DNA of 64,000 nt, taken from assembly GCA_964454335.1 (NCBI GenBank), contig CAYVVT010000001.1, forward strand, positions 558,001 through 622,000, written 5' to 3'. This DNA comes from CAYVVT01 sp964454335. Lineage in GTDB: Bacteria; Fidelibacterota; UBA8477; JABMPR01. Under the pieces are notes generated by a model. The model ran no database searches and was not told where the DNA came from. It saw only the letters and a program-made list of their open reading frames with translations. Shown piece by piece: positions 7,986 through 16,885 of the stretch (position 1 is the stretch's first letter; the number at the start of each line of letters is the position of its first letter). A program made the position numbers and the translations under genes.

Positions 7986-8921
7986 ATGAACCGCAAAAAG
8001 ATTGCCCTTATCGGGGGCGGACAGATCGGGCAGGTTCTGGCCCTGATCGCAACCCAGAAGGAACTTGGCGATATCGTCATCCTGGACATTCCGGAGTTTG
8101 AAGGGCCAGTGAAGGGTAAAGCCCTGGATCTCATGGAGCTGCGGCCCCATGAAGGCTACGATGTCAATATTACCGGAACCAGTGACTACGCGGATATTGC
8201 TGACTCCGATGTGGTTATCATCACTGCCGGGGTTGCCAGAAAACCAGGGATGTCCCGGGACGACCTGCTGGGGATCAACCTCAAGATCATTGCCAATGTC
8301 GCTGAAAATGTAAAACAGTATGCGCCGCAGGCATTTGTCATCGTCGTGTCCAATCCCCTCGATGCCATTGTATATGCATTCTACAAGCTTAGCGGATTTC
8401 CGCGATCTCGAGTGATCGGGATGGCGGGAGCTCTTGACTCAGCACGGTTCAGAGCCTTTATCGCCATGGAAACCGGTTACTCTGTCCAGGACGTGAGCTG
8501 CCTTGTGCTTGGTGGACATGGGGATACCATGGTACCACTGACAAGACTCGCCACCGTTGGTGGGATCCCTGTTTCGGACATCATTCCCGCCGACCGCTTG
8601 AAGGCAATTGAGGATCGTACCCGCATGGCCGGTGGGGAGATCGTTAAACTGCTGGGTACCGGCTCTGCCTATTTCAGTCCGGCCCAGTCTGCAGTTGAAA
8701 TGACTGAATCCTATCTACTGGATAAGAAACGCGTGATCCCCAGTGCAGCACTCTGCGATGGTGAATATGGTATCAACGGCCTTTTCATCGGTGTCCCCTG
8801 TGTCATCGGTGCTAAGGGGATCGAGAAGATCCTGGAAGTCAAACTCAAGAAGAGTGAAAGACAGGCTCTGAAGGTCACTGCTGAGCATGTTGCAGGAGTC
8901 GTTGCCGAAACAAAACTTTAA
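7986..8921 (+). CDS. mdh: Malate dehydrogenase
   Basis: The 311-residue protein is of the LDH-like MDH type. GGGQIGQ (10-16) is the Rossmann loop. Asp34 in VILDIPE indicates NAD preference. ARKPGMSRDDLL carries Arg85, the residue that selects malate over lactate, and Arg91. Asp151 and Arg154 sit in MAGALDSARFR, and catalytic His178 in LGGHGDTMVP. It interconverts malate and oxaloacetate in the cytoplasm. The start is preceded by ACAGGAGA. It is probably co-transcribed with the chorismate mutase gene and ends at the terminator at 8943. Confidence 0.95.
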   Translation: MNRKKIALIGGGQIGQVLALIATQKELGDIVILDIPEFEGPVKGKALDLMELRPHEGYDVNITGTSDYADIADSDVVIITAGVARKPGMSRDDLLGINLKIIANVAENVKQYAPQAFVIVVSNPLDAIVYAFYKLSGFPRSRVIGMAGALDSARFRAFIAMETGYSVQDVSCLVLGGHGDTMVPLTRLATVGGIPVSDIIPADRLKAIEDRTRMAGGEIVKLLGTGSAYFSPAQSAVEMTESYLLDKKRVIPSAALCDGEYGINGLFIGVPCVIGAKGIEKILEVKLKKSERQALKVTAEHVAGVVAETKL

Positions 8922-8942
8922 ATCGATCCAAACAAACGGTTG

Positions 8943-8969
8943 AAAGGTCATCCCAGGGGATGGCCTTTT
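8943..8969 (+). terminator. Rho-independent terminator after mdh
   Basis: The stem AAAGGTCATCCC pairs with GGGATGGCCTTTT (one G-T wobble) and is followed by T and A, 22 bases after the stop codon. Confidence 0.75.
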
Positions 8970-9039
8970 ACATTCCAGGCCGGCTGGGAAAACCAAAGCT
9001 AAAGCCGTATATTTATATCAGCAGCGCGGAAAGGGGTGA

Positions 9040-9558
9040 ATGATGATCAGTGATCAACTCGTAGCCCTGCTGGAACAGCAGGCTGATCGCCTGACCCATA
9101 CCTGGGTAGACCTTCTCAAGAATAATGAAAACACTCAGTCCTACCATCAGATCAAGGATGAGATGCTTGTGGAACGCATACACGAAGTGTACAACAAGCT
9201 GCATCTCTGGCTGGACTGGGAGGTTGCGTCCGTCGATCTGGCCAACTACTTCATGGCCATCGGTCAGGAGCGTGAACGGCAGAGTATACCCCTGTCAGAG
9301 GTCTGTTATGCCGTCATCCTGGCCCGGAGAAATCTCTACATGCATATCATGGAGGAAATGGTCCCTGAGAATGCCCTGGAGATGCGGCGCCTGAACGAGT
9401 TCAACAGTCGAGTGACCTACTTCTTCGACAAAGCCACTTACTTCGTCATCAAGGGTTATGAAGGGCAGCGTGAGGCTATCGTCGAAGAGGACGGTTTACT
9501 GGAAAGGATCCTGCAGGCCTTTACCACCGGTACGAGCATCTCGCACACCAGAGAATAG
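9040..9558 (+). CDS. RsbRD_N-like helical sensor protein
   Basis: The 172-residue all-helical soluble protein resembles the RsbRD N-terminal domain. It starts with LEQQADRLTHTWVDLL, then LHLWLDWEV and YFMAIGQERERQSIPLSEVCYAVILARRNL, and ends in a long helix FFDKATYFVIKGYEGQRE. In the family this domain senses a signal upstream of an STAS or kinase domain; here it stands alone. AAGGGG at 9031-9036 supports the ATG at 9040 or the one at 9043. It converges with argS. Partner and ligand are not visible. Confidence 0.55.
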   Translation: MMISDQLVALLEQQADRLTHTWVDLLKNNENTQSYHQIKDEMLVERIHEVYNKLHLWLDWEVASVDLANYFMAIGQERERQSIPLSEVCYAVILARRNLYMHIMEEMVPENALEMRRLNEFNSRVTYFFDKATYFVIKGYEGQREAIVEEDGLLERILQAFTTGTSISHTRE

Positions 9559-9570
9559 GAGAAGAAAGGA

Positions 9571-11199
9571 CTACATTCTATCCGGCGCCTGGATCCCCAG
9601 GATTGCCAAGCCATTCCGCAATGTGATCTGAACTGCACGCAACAGGGTCAGCCGTGCAGTTGACAGTGCCTCATCAGCAGTATCCACCACCTTATGTTCC
9701 GTATAGAATTTGTGCAGCGCTGTTGCCAGACCGTAAAGATAGTTGGGTAGATGGTGAACCTCGTTGCTGCGCAGACACTTTTCTACGATCTCCGGGAACG
9801 CCAGGATCTCATTCAGCAGGATCAGGGTCTCTTCCTCGCTCAACAGATCGATATCCGCACTCGCCGACCAGTTCAGGCCGGATTGCTCAGCGCGACGAAA
9901 GATGCTGCAGATCCGGGCATGGGCATATTGCAGATAGAAGACGGGATTCTCTTCAGTCTGCTGTTTCGCCAGGTCCAGGTCGAAATTCAGGTGACTCGAT
10001 GCCGATCGCATGATATAGAAATAGCGCACAACATCTGTGCCCACTTCATCCAGCAATTCATCCAGGGTGACGAAATCGGCCCTTCGTGTGGACATCTTCA
10101 CCACCTCACCGCCGCGGAGCAGTGTAACAAATTGATGAATGACCACCTGAATATGATCTGTAGGTAGATCCATGACCTTCAGTGCGGCCAGAACATCGGG
10201 GTAAGCATCGATATGATCCGCGCCAAAGACATCGATGATGAGATCAAATCCACGGCTGATCTTCTCCCGGTGATAGGCGATGTCAGGTAGACGGTAGGTG
10301 GGTTCACCCGTGGATTTGACCAGGACTCTGTTCTGGTCCATACCCAGTGCCTCTGTGCGGAACCAGGTGGCACCATCTTCTTCGAAGACGAGATCTTTCG
10401 CCCGCAGTTGTTCAAGGACCTCGTCGATCTTGCCATCTTCATAGAGCGAGCGCTCGTTGAAGAACACGTCGTGGTGCACACCGATCCGGGCAAGGCTGCC
10501 CTTGATGATCCTGAAGATGGACTTTTCTGCGTATTCTTTGAAAAGATCAATAGGGTTGTTCTCATCAAGATCAGGTTGTTCCGCCAGTAGTTCACTGGCG
10601 ATATCCTTGAGATACTGTCCCTGATATCCGCCGTCGGGAAGAGGCAGATTTTCACCCTTCAACTCAAAATAACGCGCTCGGAGGGATTCACCCAACAGCC
10701 GCATCTGGCGACCTGCATTGTTGAAATAATACTCTCGGGTGACATCATATCCCGACCATTCCAGAATATTCGCCAGGGTGTCACCCAGCACCGTCTGCCT
10801 ACCATGACCGACAGTGAGCGGACCGGTGGGATTGGCGCTGACAAATTCAACTTGGGCTTTGAGGTTTGTACCGATCTCATTGCGTCCGTGGTCATCACCC
10901 CTGGCCAGCAATTCTCGGACCTGGCTGGACAGGTAGTTTCGAGACTGGAAGAAATTCACGAATCCAGGTTGAACGATCTGATAACGATCAACGATCTCCC
11001 GGTCCAGCTTGAGACCCGTGACAATCTCCTCTGCCAGCTCGAGAGGCGGACGTTTGAGATCCCGGGCCAGGATCATGGCGATATTTGTCGTCCAGTCGCC
11101 GTGCTCTGCCTTCTTGGGACGGGACAAAAGGAGGCGCTCAGAAGGCCAGCCCAATTCAGCAAGCCGCTGGCGCAGCACTGTTTCAAGATACGCGATCAT
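9571..11199 (-). CDS. argS: Arginyl-tRNA synthetase
   Basis: The 542-residue class I synthetase is of normal length. It has an N-terminal Add1 domain (1-110), a catalytic domain with FVSANPTGPLTVGHGR, KMSTR after GGEVV, and a C-terminal DALR anticodon-binding helix bundle. It charges tRNA-Arg with arginine. The HxGH signature reads TVGH here: the first His is Thr (codon ACT near 10815), while the second His and the KMS loop are intact. It is the last gene of a seven-gene minus-strand operon, and its ATG overlaps the rsfS stop (ATGA). Confidence 0.95.
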   Translation of the reverse strand: MIAYLETVLRQRLAELGWPSERLLLSRPKKAEHGDWTTNIAMILARDLKRPPLELAEEIVTGLKLDREIVDRYQIVQPGFVNFFQSRNYLSSQVRELLARGDDHGRNEIGTNLKAQVEFVSANPTGPLTVGHGRQTVLGDTLANILEWSGYDVTREYYFNNAGRQMRLLGESLRARYFELKGENLPLPDGGYQGQYLKDIASELLAEQPDLDENNPIDLFKEYAEKSIFRIIKGSLARIGVHHDVFFNERSLYEDGKIDEVLEQLRAKDLVFEEDGATWFRTEALGMDQNRVLVKSTGEPTYRLPDIAYHREKISRGFDLIIDVFGADHIDAYPDVLAALKVMDLPTDHIQVVIHQFVTLLRGGEVVKMSTRRADFVTLDELLDEVGTDVVRYFYIMRSASSHLNFDLDLAKQQTEENPVFYLQYAHARICSIFRRAEQSGLNWSASADIDLLSEEETLILLNEILAFPEIVEKCLRSNEVHHLPNYLYGLATALHKFYTEHKVVDTADEALSTARLTLLRAVQITLRNGLAILGIQAPDRM

Positions 11200-11594
11200 A
11201 GATCGTCAAACATGGGGGTTTCAGAACTGGGCGGTGCTTCATCTTTCAGCTCTGTGATGTCTGCATCCGGCCACAGCCGTTCTATATCGTAGAACTCCCG
11301 AGCGGATTCATGAAAGATATGTACCACAACATTGATGTAATCCAGCAAAACCCATTCACGATTGTCATAACCCTCCCGTCCCCAGGGTTTATCGATACTG
11401 GAGAGCTCATCCAGAATGTGATCAGTAATGGCTTTTACCTGTACATCCGTCTCTCCGGAACAAATGACGAATACGTCTGTGAGAGAGGTGAGGTCGTGAA
11501 CATCCAGGATCTTCACAGTGTTGGCTTTTTTTTCCAGTGCCAGTTCACCGATACGTGTGGCCATGTCCAGAGAATTCTGGTGATTTTCAGCCAT
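11196..11594 (-). CDS. rsfS: Ribosomal silencing factor RsfS
   Basis: The 132-residue protein has the full YbeB/RsfS fold: KANTVKILDVHDLTSLTDVFVI, then CSGETDVQVKAITDHI, WVLLDYINVVVHIFHESAREFYDIERLWPDA. It binds uL14 on the 50S subunit and blocks 70S formation during nutrient limitation. About 20 extra acidic residues follow the domain. It lies between a LytR_C protein and argS; rsfS beside a LytR_C gene is a common arrangement. Four-base overlap with argS indicates coupling. Confidence 0.92.
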   Translation of the reverse strand: MAENHQNSLDMATRIGELALEKKANTVKILDVHDLTSLTDVFVICSGETDVQVKAITDHILDELSSIDKPWGREGYDNREWVLLDYINVVVHIFHESAREFYDIERLWPDADITELKDEAPPSSETPMFDDL

Positions 11595-11659
11595 AGGGGC
11601 ATTTCCCTTTCATGAATGGATCAGGCACGGAGCCTGTGTATCTATGGATTGAGGAAAGA

Positions 11660-12235
11660 TCAGCGTTTATTAATGTATTCAGCGTAGGCCGGGATCGTGG
11701 TGTAGTCATGGCCAACGATGACCGTAACATCCACAAGTACCGTGGGGTCTTTCTCAATACTGACCCTTTCAGGTTCCAGGCCTAATTCCTTGGCCAGAGT
11801 GAAGGCCGCCTCCGTATCGTCTGAGCGGGCGATGATCTCTGTCTGGTCAAATTTGAAATGAGCTGCGTTCTCGGTATGCTGAACGTCAAATGTTTTATCG
11901 TGCACGATAGCCTTGAATCGGGCAGCGATCCCGCTGATGCCGCAACCATTCAGGATCTCGACGGTGACATGCGGATATTTCTTTGCCGCAATGAGCGTTT
12001 CGGGTGTGGCCATGGATGGTTGTTCCGCCAGGAGGTTCATCTCGGTACTCACCATACGGTTGTTGGTATGGCGATTCCAGAATGACCAGACAAAGGAGAG
12101 TACCAGCACCGAAAGGCCCAGCATCAGGAAATTGACAAACCAGTCTCCTGATTGTGCGGGTCGTTTCTTACGGTTGCGCTGGCGGGCGCGTCGGGATTGG
12201 CGGGCTGATTTGTTGGCGTTGAGTAATGCTGCCAT
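11660..12235 (-). CDS. Single-pass membrane protein with LytR_C domain
   Basis: The 191-residue protein has a very basic cytoplasmic N-terminus (residues 1-30, rich in Arg and Lys), one transmembrane helix (about 33-52) and a periplasmic LytR C-terminal domain: VTVEILNGCGISGIAARF and TEIIARSDDTEAAFTLAKELG, ending in VTVIVGHDY. In other proteins this domain follows the LytR-CpsA-Psr wall-polymer transferase domain, which is absent here. A peptidoglycan or envelope-binding role is inferred. It sits just upstream of rsfS in the same transcript. Confidence 0.8.
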   Translation of the reverse strand: MAALLNANKSARQSRRARQRNRKKRPAQSGDWFVNFLMLGLSVLVLSFVWSFWNRHTNNRMVSTEMNLLAEQPSMATPETLIAAKKYPHVTVEILNGCGISGIAARFKAIVHDKTFDVQHTENAAHFKFDQTEIIARSDDTEAAFTLAKELGLEPERVSIEKDPTVLVDVTVIVGHDYTTIPAYAEYINKR

Positions 12236-12244
12236 GGGCTTTGC

Positions 12245-12745
12245 TTACCGTGGCCCTCTATAGGGATATGGTCTCATACCCAGATAACGGTTGGAGACAA
12301 CGGGTTGCTGGCTGAATCCGATCTGCAACAGCATGTTCTCCGTCGGGCGATAACTGATCTCCCCACCCAGCATAATGTTGTCACTGTTGAAGGCCCGCAG
12401 GAAGGCAGCTTCCTGATTGGTGGGGCCAATGTTTGAAAGCGGGTCATGCAGTAAACCGATATGACCACGGACGGTTACCTGGGGATTGACATAGTACTCG
12501 AAGGTGCTCTGAACCAATCCCAGTGAGGTGGTCCGGTTTCCAGATGAACTGATCTGCATGGAGTAACTGCTCTGAAAATCCAGACGTGACGGATCCAGGA
12601 AACCCAGTACGGTACCCCCGCTGCTGGGGGACAGACCCAGATCAGGCATCTCGGGCAATTCTGACCGGTACTGTCCATTAAGCAATAGCGGCACCAAAAG
12701 TATCGTGATGATGACTGCAGTTGTACCGGTTCTGGTTCTGTTCAT
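12245..12745 (-). CDS. Small exported beta-rich envelope protein, unknown function
   Basis: The 166-residue protein has a signal peptide (to about residue 25, LLLNGQ). The mature part alternates short strands: SRLDFQSSYSMQISSSG, LVQSTFEYYVNPQVTVRGHIGLL and NIMLGGEISYRPTENMLLQIGFSQ. It looks like a small outer-membrane barrel or half-barrel with a Pro/Arg-rich end. I recognise no family. Spacing of 3 and 9 bases to its neighbours places it inside the cysteine-desulfurase to argS operon. Confidence 0.6.
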   Translation of the reverse strand: MNRTRTGTTAVIITILLVPLLLNGQYRSELPEMPDLGLSPSSGGTVLGFLDPSRLDFQSSYSMQISSSGNRTTSLGLVQSTFEYYVNPQVTVRGHIGLLHDPLSNIGPTNQEAAFLRAFNSDNIMLGGEISYRPTENMLLQIGFSQQPVVSNRYLGMRPYPYRGPR

Positions 12746-12748
12746 ATC

Positions 12749-13498
12749 TTACTCCGCTTGTTCGCGAATCAGTTTTTCAACGGCTTGTAGTTCACTCACC
12801 GTATTGATACCCTGAATTTCAGAAAAAGTTTCACATATTTCAACCCCAACCTCAAGACCATTTACCTTAAAGCGGGTTAGAACTTCGGTAAGATAGTACT
12901 CACCCTGGGCATTCATGTTATCCAATTTTGGCAATTCATGCAATAACGGAACTGTGTCGAAAACGTAGATCCCTGAATTGATCTCATTGATCTTGCGGAT
13001 GTCCTCGCTGGCATCCTTGTGCTCAACGATCCTCTGGAACTTCTCCCCGGACTGACGCAGGACACGGCCATACCCAGTGGGATCAGGAGCCAGTGCGGTC
13101 AGCACGGTGGCACTGAATCCACCGGTATTGTGGCGTCTCAGGAGAGATCTGAGTGTACTTGCCCGTAGCAGGGGTACGTCCCCTGAGAGTACGATCACAT
13201 CGCCATCGAAATCCTGGAGCAAATCCGCTGCCTGCAGAACCGCATGACCAGTACCGAGCTGCTGATCCTGATGAGCATACACAACCGGTTCACCAGCGAG
13301 GGCCGCCATGACCTTCTCCTTCTGATGACCGATGATGCAGATAATCCTTTCAGCCTCTATACTTTTTGCCTGATCGACGACATAGGCGATCAGCGGTCTG
13401 CCGTTCACCTCGTTGCATACCTTGGGGATGTCATCCCGTTCCATGCGGGTGCCCTTACCGGCGGCCATGATAACCACCGCCAGAGATCTATCCTGCAT
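12749..13498 (-). CDS. Stand-alone GlmU-type UDP-sugar pyrophosphorylase domain
   Basis: The 249-residue nucleotidyltransferase carries MAAGKGTRM, IPKVCNEVNGRPLI, QLGTGHAVLQA, VLSGDVPLL, EHKDAS and EINSGIYVF, the motif order of the GlmU N-terminal domain, which makes UDP-GlcNAc from GlcNAc-1-P and UTP. The left-handed helix acetyltransferase half of bifunctional GlmU is missing, so acetylation must be done elsewhere or the sugar substrate differs. I chose the ATG at 13498 because AGGAGG lies just upstream of it; the frame extends to 13543 without such a site. Confidence 0.85.
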   Translation of the reverse strand: MQDRSLAVVIMAAGKGTRMERDDIPKVCNEVNGRPLIAYVVDQAKSIEAERIICIIGHQKEKVMAALAGEPVVYAHQDQQLGTGHAVLQAADLLQDFDGDVIVLSGDVPLLRASTLRSLLRRHNTGGFSATVLTALAPDPTGYGRVLRQSGEKFQRIVEHKDASEDIRKINEINSGIYVFDTVPLLHELPKLDNMNAQGEYYLTEVLTRFKVNGLEVGVEICETFSEIQGINTVSELQAVEKLIREQAE

Positions 13499-13539
13499 GT
13501 CCCTGGTCCTCCTGTTCTGGTTGAATATGAGTGTCGACC

Positions 13540-14646
13540 TCAAGCATCGGTGCGGGTGATGGTACCACCGCCCAGGATCCTGTCGCCTGTATAAACGACG
13601 GCAGATTGACCCGGCGTGATCGCGTGCTGGGGAGAGTTGAACTTAACCCGGACCTGACCGCGGTCCTGGAACTCAAGGGTAGCCGGCTGAGCCGCATGAT
13701 TATAGCGTATCTGGACACTTAAGTCAGCTGAAGGTATAGTCTCTCGTGAAATAAACCAGTTGCAGTTTTCCATGACAAGCCGGCTGGACATGGCCTCTTC
13801 CCGGCTGCCCACCTGCACCTGGTTTGATTCAAGATCGATCCGGTTCACATAGATCCGCTCACCGGTTGCCAGACCGAGCCCTTTGCGTTGACCAATTGTA
13901 TAATGATAGATGCCTTCATGTTCGCCAACGACAGCCCCACTGCCATCTACGAATGGTCCCGGGGGGCGGGATTCAAGCACCGCCGGGTAATTCTCCATAA
14001 GGAAACGGCGATAATCGTTGTCCGGGATGAAGCAGATCTCCTGGCTCTCAGGAGTATCAGCCGTTCGCAGTCCGACCTCGCCCGCCTTCAGGCGTACCTG
14101 GCGTTTCGTCAGATCTCCCAGGGGAAAAAGAGTTCTTGGCAGGTTTTCCGCTTTGATGCCCCAGAGGGCGTATGATTGGTCCTTGGCTGGATCCAGGCCG
14201 CGAGCGATATACACCCCACCATTCTCATCTCTCACGATCCGAGCATAATGCCCCGTGGCGAGATAATCTGCTCCGAATTCTACAACCCGCTCTAACAAAG
14301 CCTGCCACTTGATGGTCGTATTGCACATAATGCATGGATTTGGCGTCCGACCTGCTTTGTACTCGCTGACAAAGTTCTCAACCACCATTTCCCTGAAGCG
14401 CCCGGATAGATCCAGTGTATAATGCGGTATTCCCAGTTCACTGCAGACGAGACGCGCGTTGTTGATATCATCCAGAGAGCAGCAGCCACTTTCGTGTTCC
14501 GGAGCGCTACCGGTTTCATCATAGCTATAGAGTTTCATCGTTACACCGATGACGTCATAATCCTGTTCCAACAGCAAGGCGGCGGCAAGAGAACTGTCGA
14601 CACCGCCGCTCATGGCCATGATCACTCTTGGTTTATCGAGGCTCAT
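13540..14646 (-). CDS. mnmA: tRNA-specific 2-thiouridylase MnmA
   Basis: The 368-residue protein has the PP-loop SGGVDSS (14-20), NPCIMCN with the catalytic Cys, SYALWGI, the second catalytic Cys in ESQEICF and the C-terminal beta-barrel ending before LGGGTI. It uses ATP and persulfide sulfur to make s2U34 in tRNA-Lys, tRNA-Glu and tRNA-Gln. Its ATG overlaps the stop of the cysteine desulfurase gene (ATGA), so donor and acceptor of the sulfur are translated together. Confidence 0.95.
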   Translation of the reverse strand: MSLDKPRVIMAMSGGVDSSLAAALLLEQDYDVIGVTMKLYSYDETGSAPEHESGCCSLDDINNARLVCSELGIPHYTLDLSGRFREMVVENFVSEYKAGRTPNPCIMCNTTIKWQALLERVVEFGADYLATGHYARIVRDENGGVYIARGLDPAKDQSYALWGIKAENLPRTLFPLGDLTKRQVRLKAGEVGLRTADTPESQEICFIPDNDYRRFLMENYPAVLESRPPGPFVDGSGAVVGEHEGIYHYTIGQRKGLGLATGERIYVNRIDLESNQVQVGSREEAMSSRLVMENCNWFISRETIPSADLSVQIRYNHAAQPATLEFQDRGQVRVKFNSPQHAITPGQSAVVYTGDRILGGGTITRTDA

Positions 14647-15797
14647 CTATCCGTTGAGCTCCGCAAATCCCGGATGATTTTCTTTAGCTTCAGGCAGAAG
14701 CTGTCTATTTCCAGTTCATCGGTGCTGGCCCCCCATGAGAGCCGCAGGGTTGCTCGGGCCAATTCCGGATCAAGGCCCAGAGCGAGCAGGACCGGGCTGG
14801 GTTGTTGCGAGCCGGAAGAACAGGCCGAACCGTTCGAGACCGCAACCTGTTCCAGGTCCAATCGGACGAAGAGGCTTTCCCCGTCCACCCCGCTCACTGA
14901 GAAATTCAGGATATGATCGCAATGGTGTTCAGGATGGGTATTGATCTGGACCCCAGAGATCTCATGCAATTGATCCCTCAGGCGCCCGCCCAGCTGTCCA
15001 AGGTGTTTCCGCTCCTGTTCCCGCTTCCTGGCCAGATCCTCCCACGCCGCTGCGAAGGCGACGATTCCCGTCAGATTTTCCGTCCCCGGTCGTCGATTCT
15101 GTTCCTGGTGCCCCCCGAAGTGTTGCGGTTCCAGATTCACTCCCTGCCTGACATACAGCATTCCTGTCCCGGGTAAAGCCCCGATCTTGGTAGCTGAAAA
15201 ACTCATGGTGTCCACCGGGAGTTTACGGGTGTCGATATCCCGCCAGTGGGGAACCTGCACTGCATCGACATGCAGCAGGGCTCCATGATCCTTCAGAATT
15301 TGGGCGATGGCTTCAATGGGATTTTCCGTACCAAGTTCATTGTTGACCCAGATGATGCTTGCCAGGATCGTATCATCACGCAATGCGGACTCCAGCTCCT
15401 GGACCTCGATACGGCCAAACTGATCAGGTTTCAGGTAGGTGATTTCGAAACCCAGGTTCCGTAAACGTTCACAGGCTGCTGACACGGAAGGGTGCTCTGT
15501 CAATGAGCTGATGATATGCCGACCCTGCTCTCGTTGCGCCTCAGCAATGCCCAGGAGCGCCAGATTGTTTGCTTCTGTCGCGCCGCTGGTAAGGATCAAT
15601 TCCCGGCCCTTGCACTTCAGCTGATCTGCTAGTGCATCTCGCGCCTGCGCCAATCTCAAGCCAGCAGCCCTGCCGGCGGAGTGAATACTGGAGGGATTGC
15701 CTGGTTCGGCCTGGAGACTTTGCTCCAAGCTCAGACGGACAACCGGTCGAACCGGTGCTCCTGCTGCATGGTCCAGGTATATCGGTGTGTTCTTCAT
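14643..15797 (-). CDS. Cysteine desulfurase (NifS/IscS-like)
   Basis: The 384-residue PLP enzyme contains LDHAAGAP, TSGATEANNLA, His102 in SLTEHPSV, Asp178 in HVDAVQ, the PLP lysine Lys204 and the persulfide Cys326 in SNGSACSSG. The usual SxHK around the Schiff-base lysine reads SATK, so the His before Lys is Thr, and the following GGPKG loop reads GALPG. It moves cysteine sulfur to an enzyme persulfide. Coupling to mnmA suggests dedicated supply for tRNA thiolation rather than general Fe-S assembly; no iscU is nearby. It is the first gene of the operon. Confidence 0.9.
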   Translation of the reverse strand: MKNTPIYLDHAAGAPVRPVVRLSLEQSLQAEPGNPSSIHSAGRAAGLRLAQARDALADQLKCKGRELILTSGATEANNLALLGIAEAQREQGRHIISSLTEHPSVSAACERLRNLGFEITYLKPDQFGRIEVQELESALRDDTILASIIWVNNELGTENPIEAIAQILKDHGALLHVDAVQVPHWRDIDTRKLPVDTMSFSATKIGALPGTGMLYVRQGVNLEPQHFGGHQEQNRRPGTENLTGIVAFAAAWEDLARKREQERKHLGQLGGRLRDQLHEISGVQINTHPEHHCDHILNFSVSGVDGESLFVRLDLEQVAVSNGSACSSGSQQPSPVLLALGLDPELARATLRLSWGASTDELEIDSFCLKLKKIIRDLRSSTDR

Positions 15798-15929
15798 ATC
15801 AGGCAGTGATTATAAATCCCAGACTGGGCCACGGCAAGATCATCCATGCATTGGTATAAAGCGGAATGCAGCAGGCTGGAGTGAATTGCTGAGATATGTC
15901 ATATCCGGGTGGGAAACAGGGCAGCGGGA

Positions 15930-16724
15930 TCAATCCACCAGATCATTCCGGATGCTGGCGAATTTGAGGGTATTGGTCAGATTTCTATGGAAGGGTGGTT
16001 GCACATTCTCCATTTGGGTGATGGCTGCATCCACATCATATTCGAAGCGCTTCACCTCCCAATGGATATCCTGACCATCCACGGAAAGGAAAGCTACGAC
16101 ACCGCGCTGGTCCTCATCGAAAGGCAGACCGGTGGAACCCGGACAGAAGATACGCAGGTTCCCGAAATGCTCATTCCTGGGTAGATGGGTGTGCCCGTGC
16201 ACCAGGACGAATCGTTCCGCTTCTGGATGCTTGTGCATTTCATGGTCCCGCCATTGCTTCGCTTCATCAAGGGTAGGCGGCATCTCGTCGCGTCCAAACC
16301 ATGCATGAGTAAATTCAATGTAGGTGCCGTGGACGCTCACGAAATAGGAAAGCCTCATCTTGCGGATGAATTCGAAACCGGGATCTCCCAATTTATCTGC
16401 AGTCCACTTCTGATTGGCGATAACGCCAATACATACCGGATCATCGGGATCCATGCCCTCCACCGTGGGACGATCATATTCCCAGATCCGCTCCACCAGA
16501 TAGCGGTCATGGTTCCCGCGGATAAAAATGGCGTTGTCGAGAGTCTTGAGCTGATTGAACACCCCCACGGGATCAGCTCCAAGGGAGAAACAGTCGCCGA
16601 GACAGATGATGCGATCAACCTTCGCTTGCGATTCTATGAGCTCGAACGCTTCCTTCAATGCCAGTTGATTACCGTGAAGATCGGTAATGATTGCAAAAGT
16701 GACAACCTTATCACCTGTGTTCAT
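15930..16724 (-). CDS. Calcineurin-like metallophosphoesterase
   Basis: The 264-residue protein has all metal-binding blocks of the family: ITDLHGNQLALKEAF (Asp, His), CLGDCFSLGADP, IRGNHDRYLVE, a His in THAW and VLVHGHTHLPRN, then the closing NPGS-like CPGSTGLP. It resembles YfcE/diadenosine-tetraphosphatase-like phosphodiesterases with two metal ions. The substrate cannot be read from sequence. It is transcribed alone. A palindrome centred near 16773 lies about 45 bases upstream and may be an operator. Confidence 0.85.
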   Translation of the reverse strand: MNTGDKVVTFAIITDLHGNQLALKEAFELIESQAKVDRIICLGDCFSLGADPVGVFNQLKTLDNAIFIRGNHDRYLVERIWEYDRPTVEGMDPDDPVCIGVIANQKWTADKLGDPGFEFIRKMRLSYFVSVHGTYIEFTHAWFGRDEMPPTLDEAKQWRDHEMHKHPEAERFVLVHGHTHLPRNEHFGNLRIFCPGSTGLPFDEDQRGVVAFLSVDGQDIHWEVKRFEYDVDAAITQMENVQPPFHRNLTNTLKFASIRNDLVD

Positions 16725-16762
16725 CTGGTTGGCGCCTCGAAGTGAATCCGTTAGAATACCTT

Positions 16763-16783
16763 GATTTTACTGCAGTAAATCAT
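16763..16783. promoter_or_regulatory. Operator-like palindrome between divergent genes
   Basis: TTTACTGCAGTAAA (16766-16779) is a perfect 14-bp palindrome. Arms extend to TGATT and AATCA if one extra T is allowed, making a near-perfect 20-bp dyad. It sits in the divergent region between the phosphoesterase and the TPR lipoprotein genes. No regulator is encoded beside it. Confidence 0.4.
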
Positions 16784-16885
16784 TCTCGAATCGCTAAATA
16801 TCAACGCTTGTCCGGATAAATCCAATGACTTTCAAGCCTCTTACCGCTCCGTGTCCTGTTCGTGTGATAAATGTCTCGAAAATCT

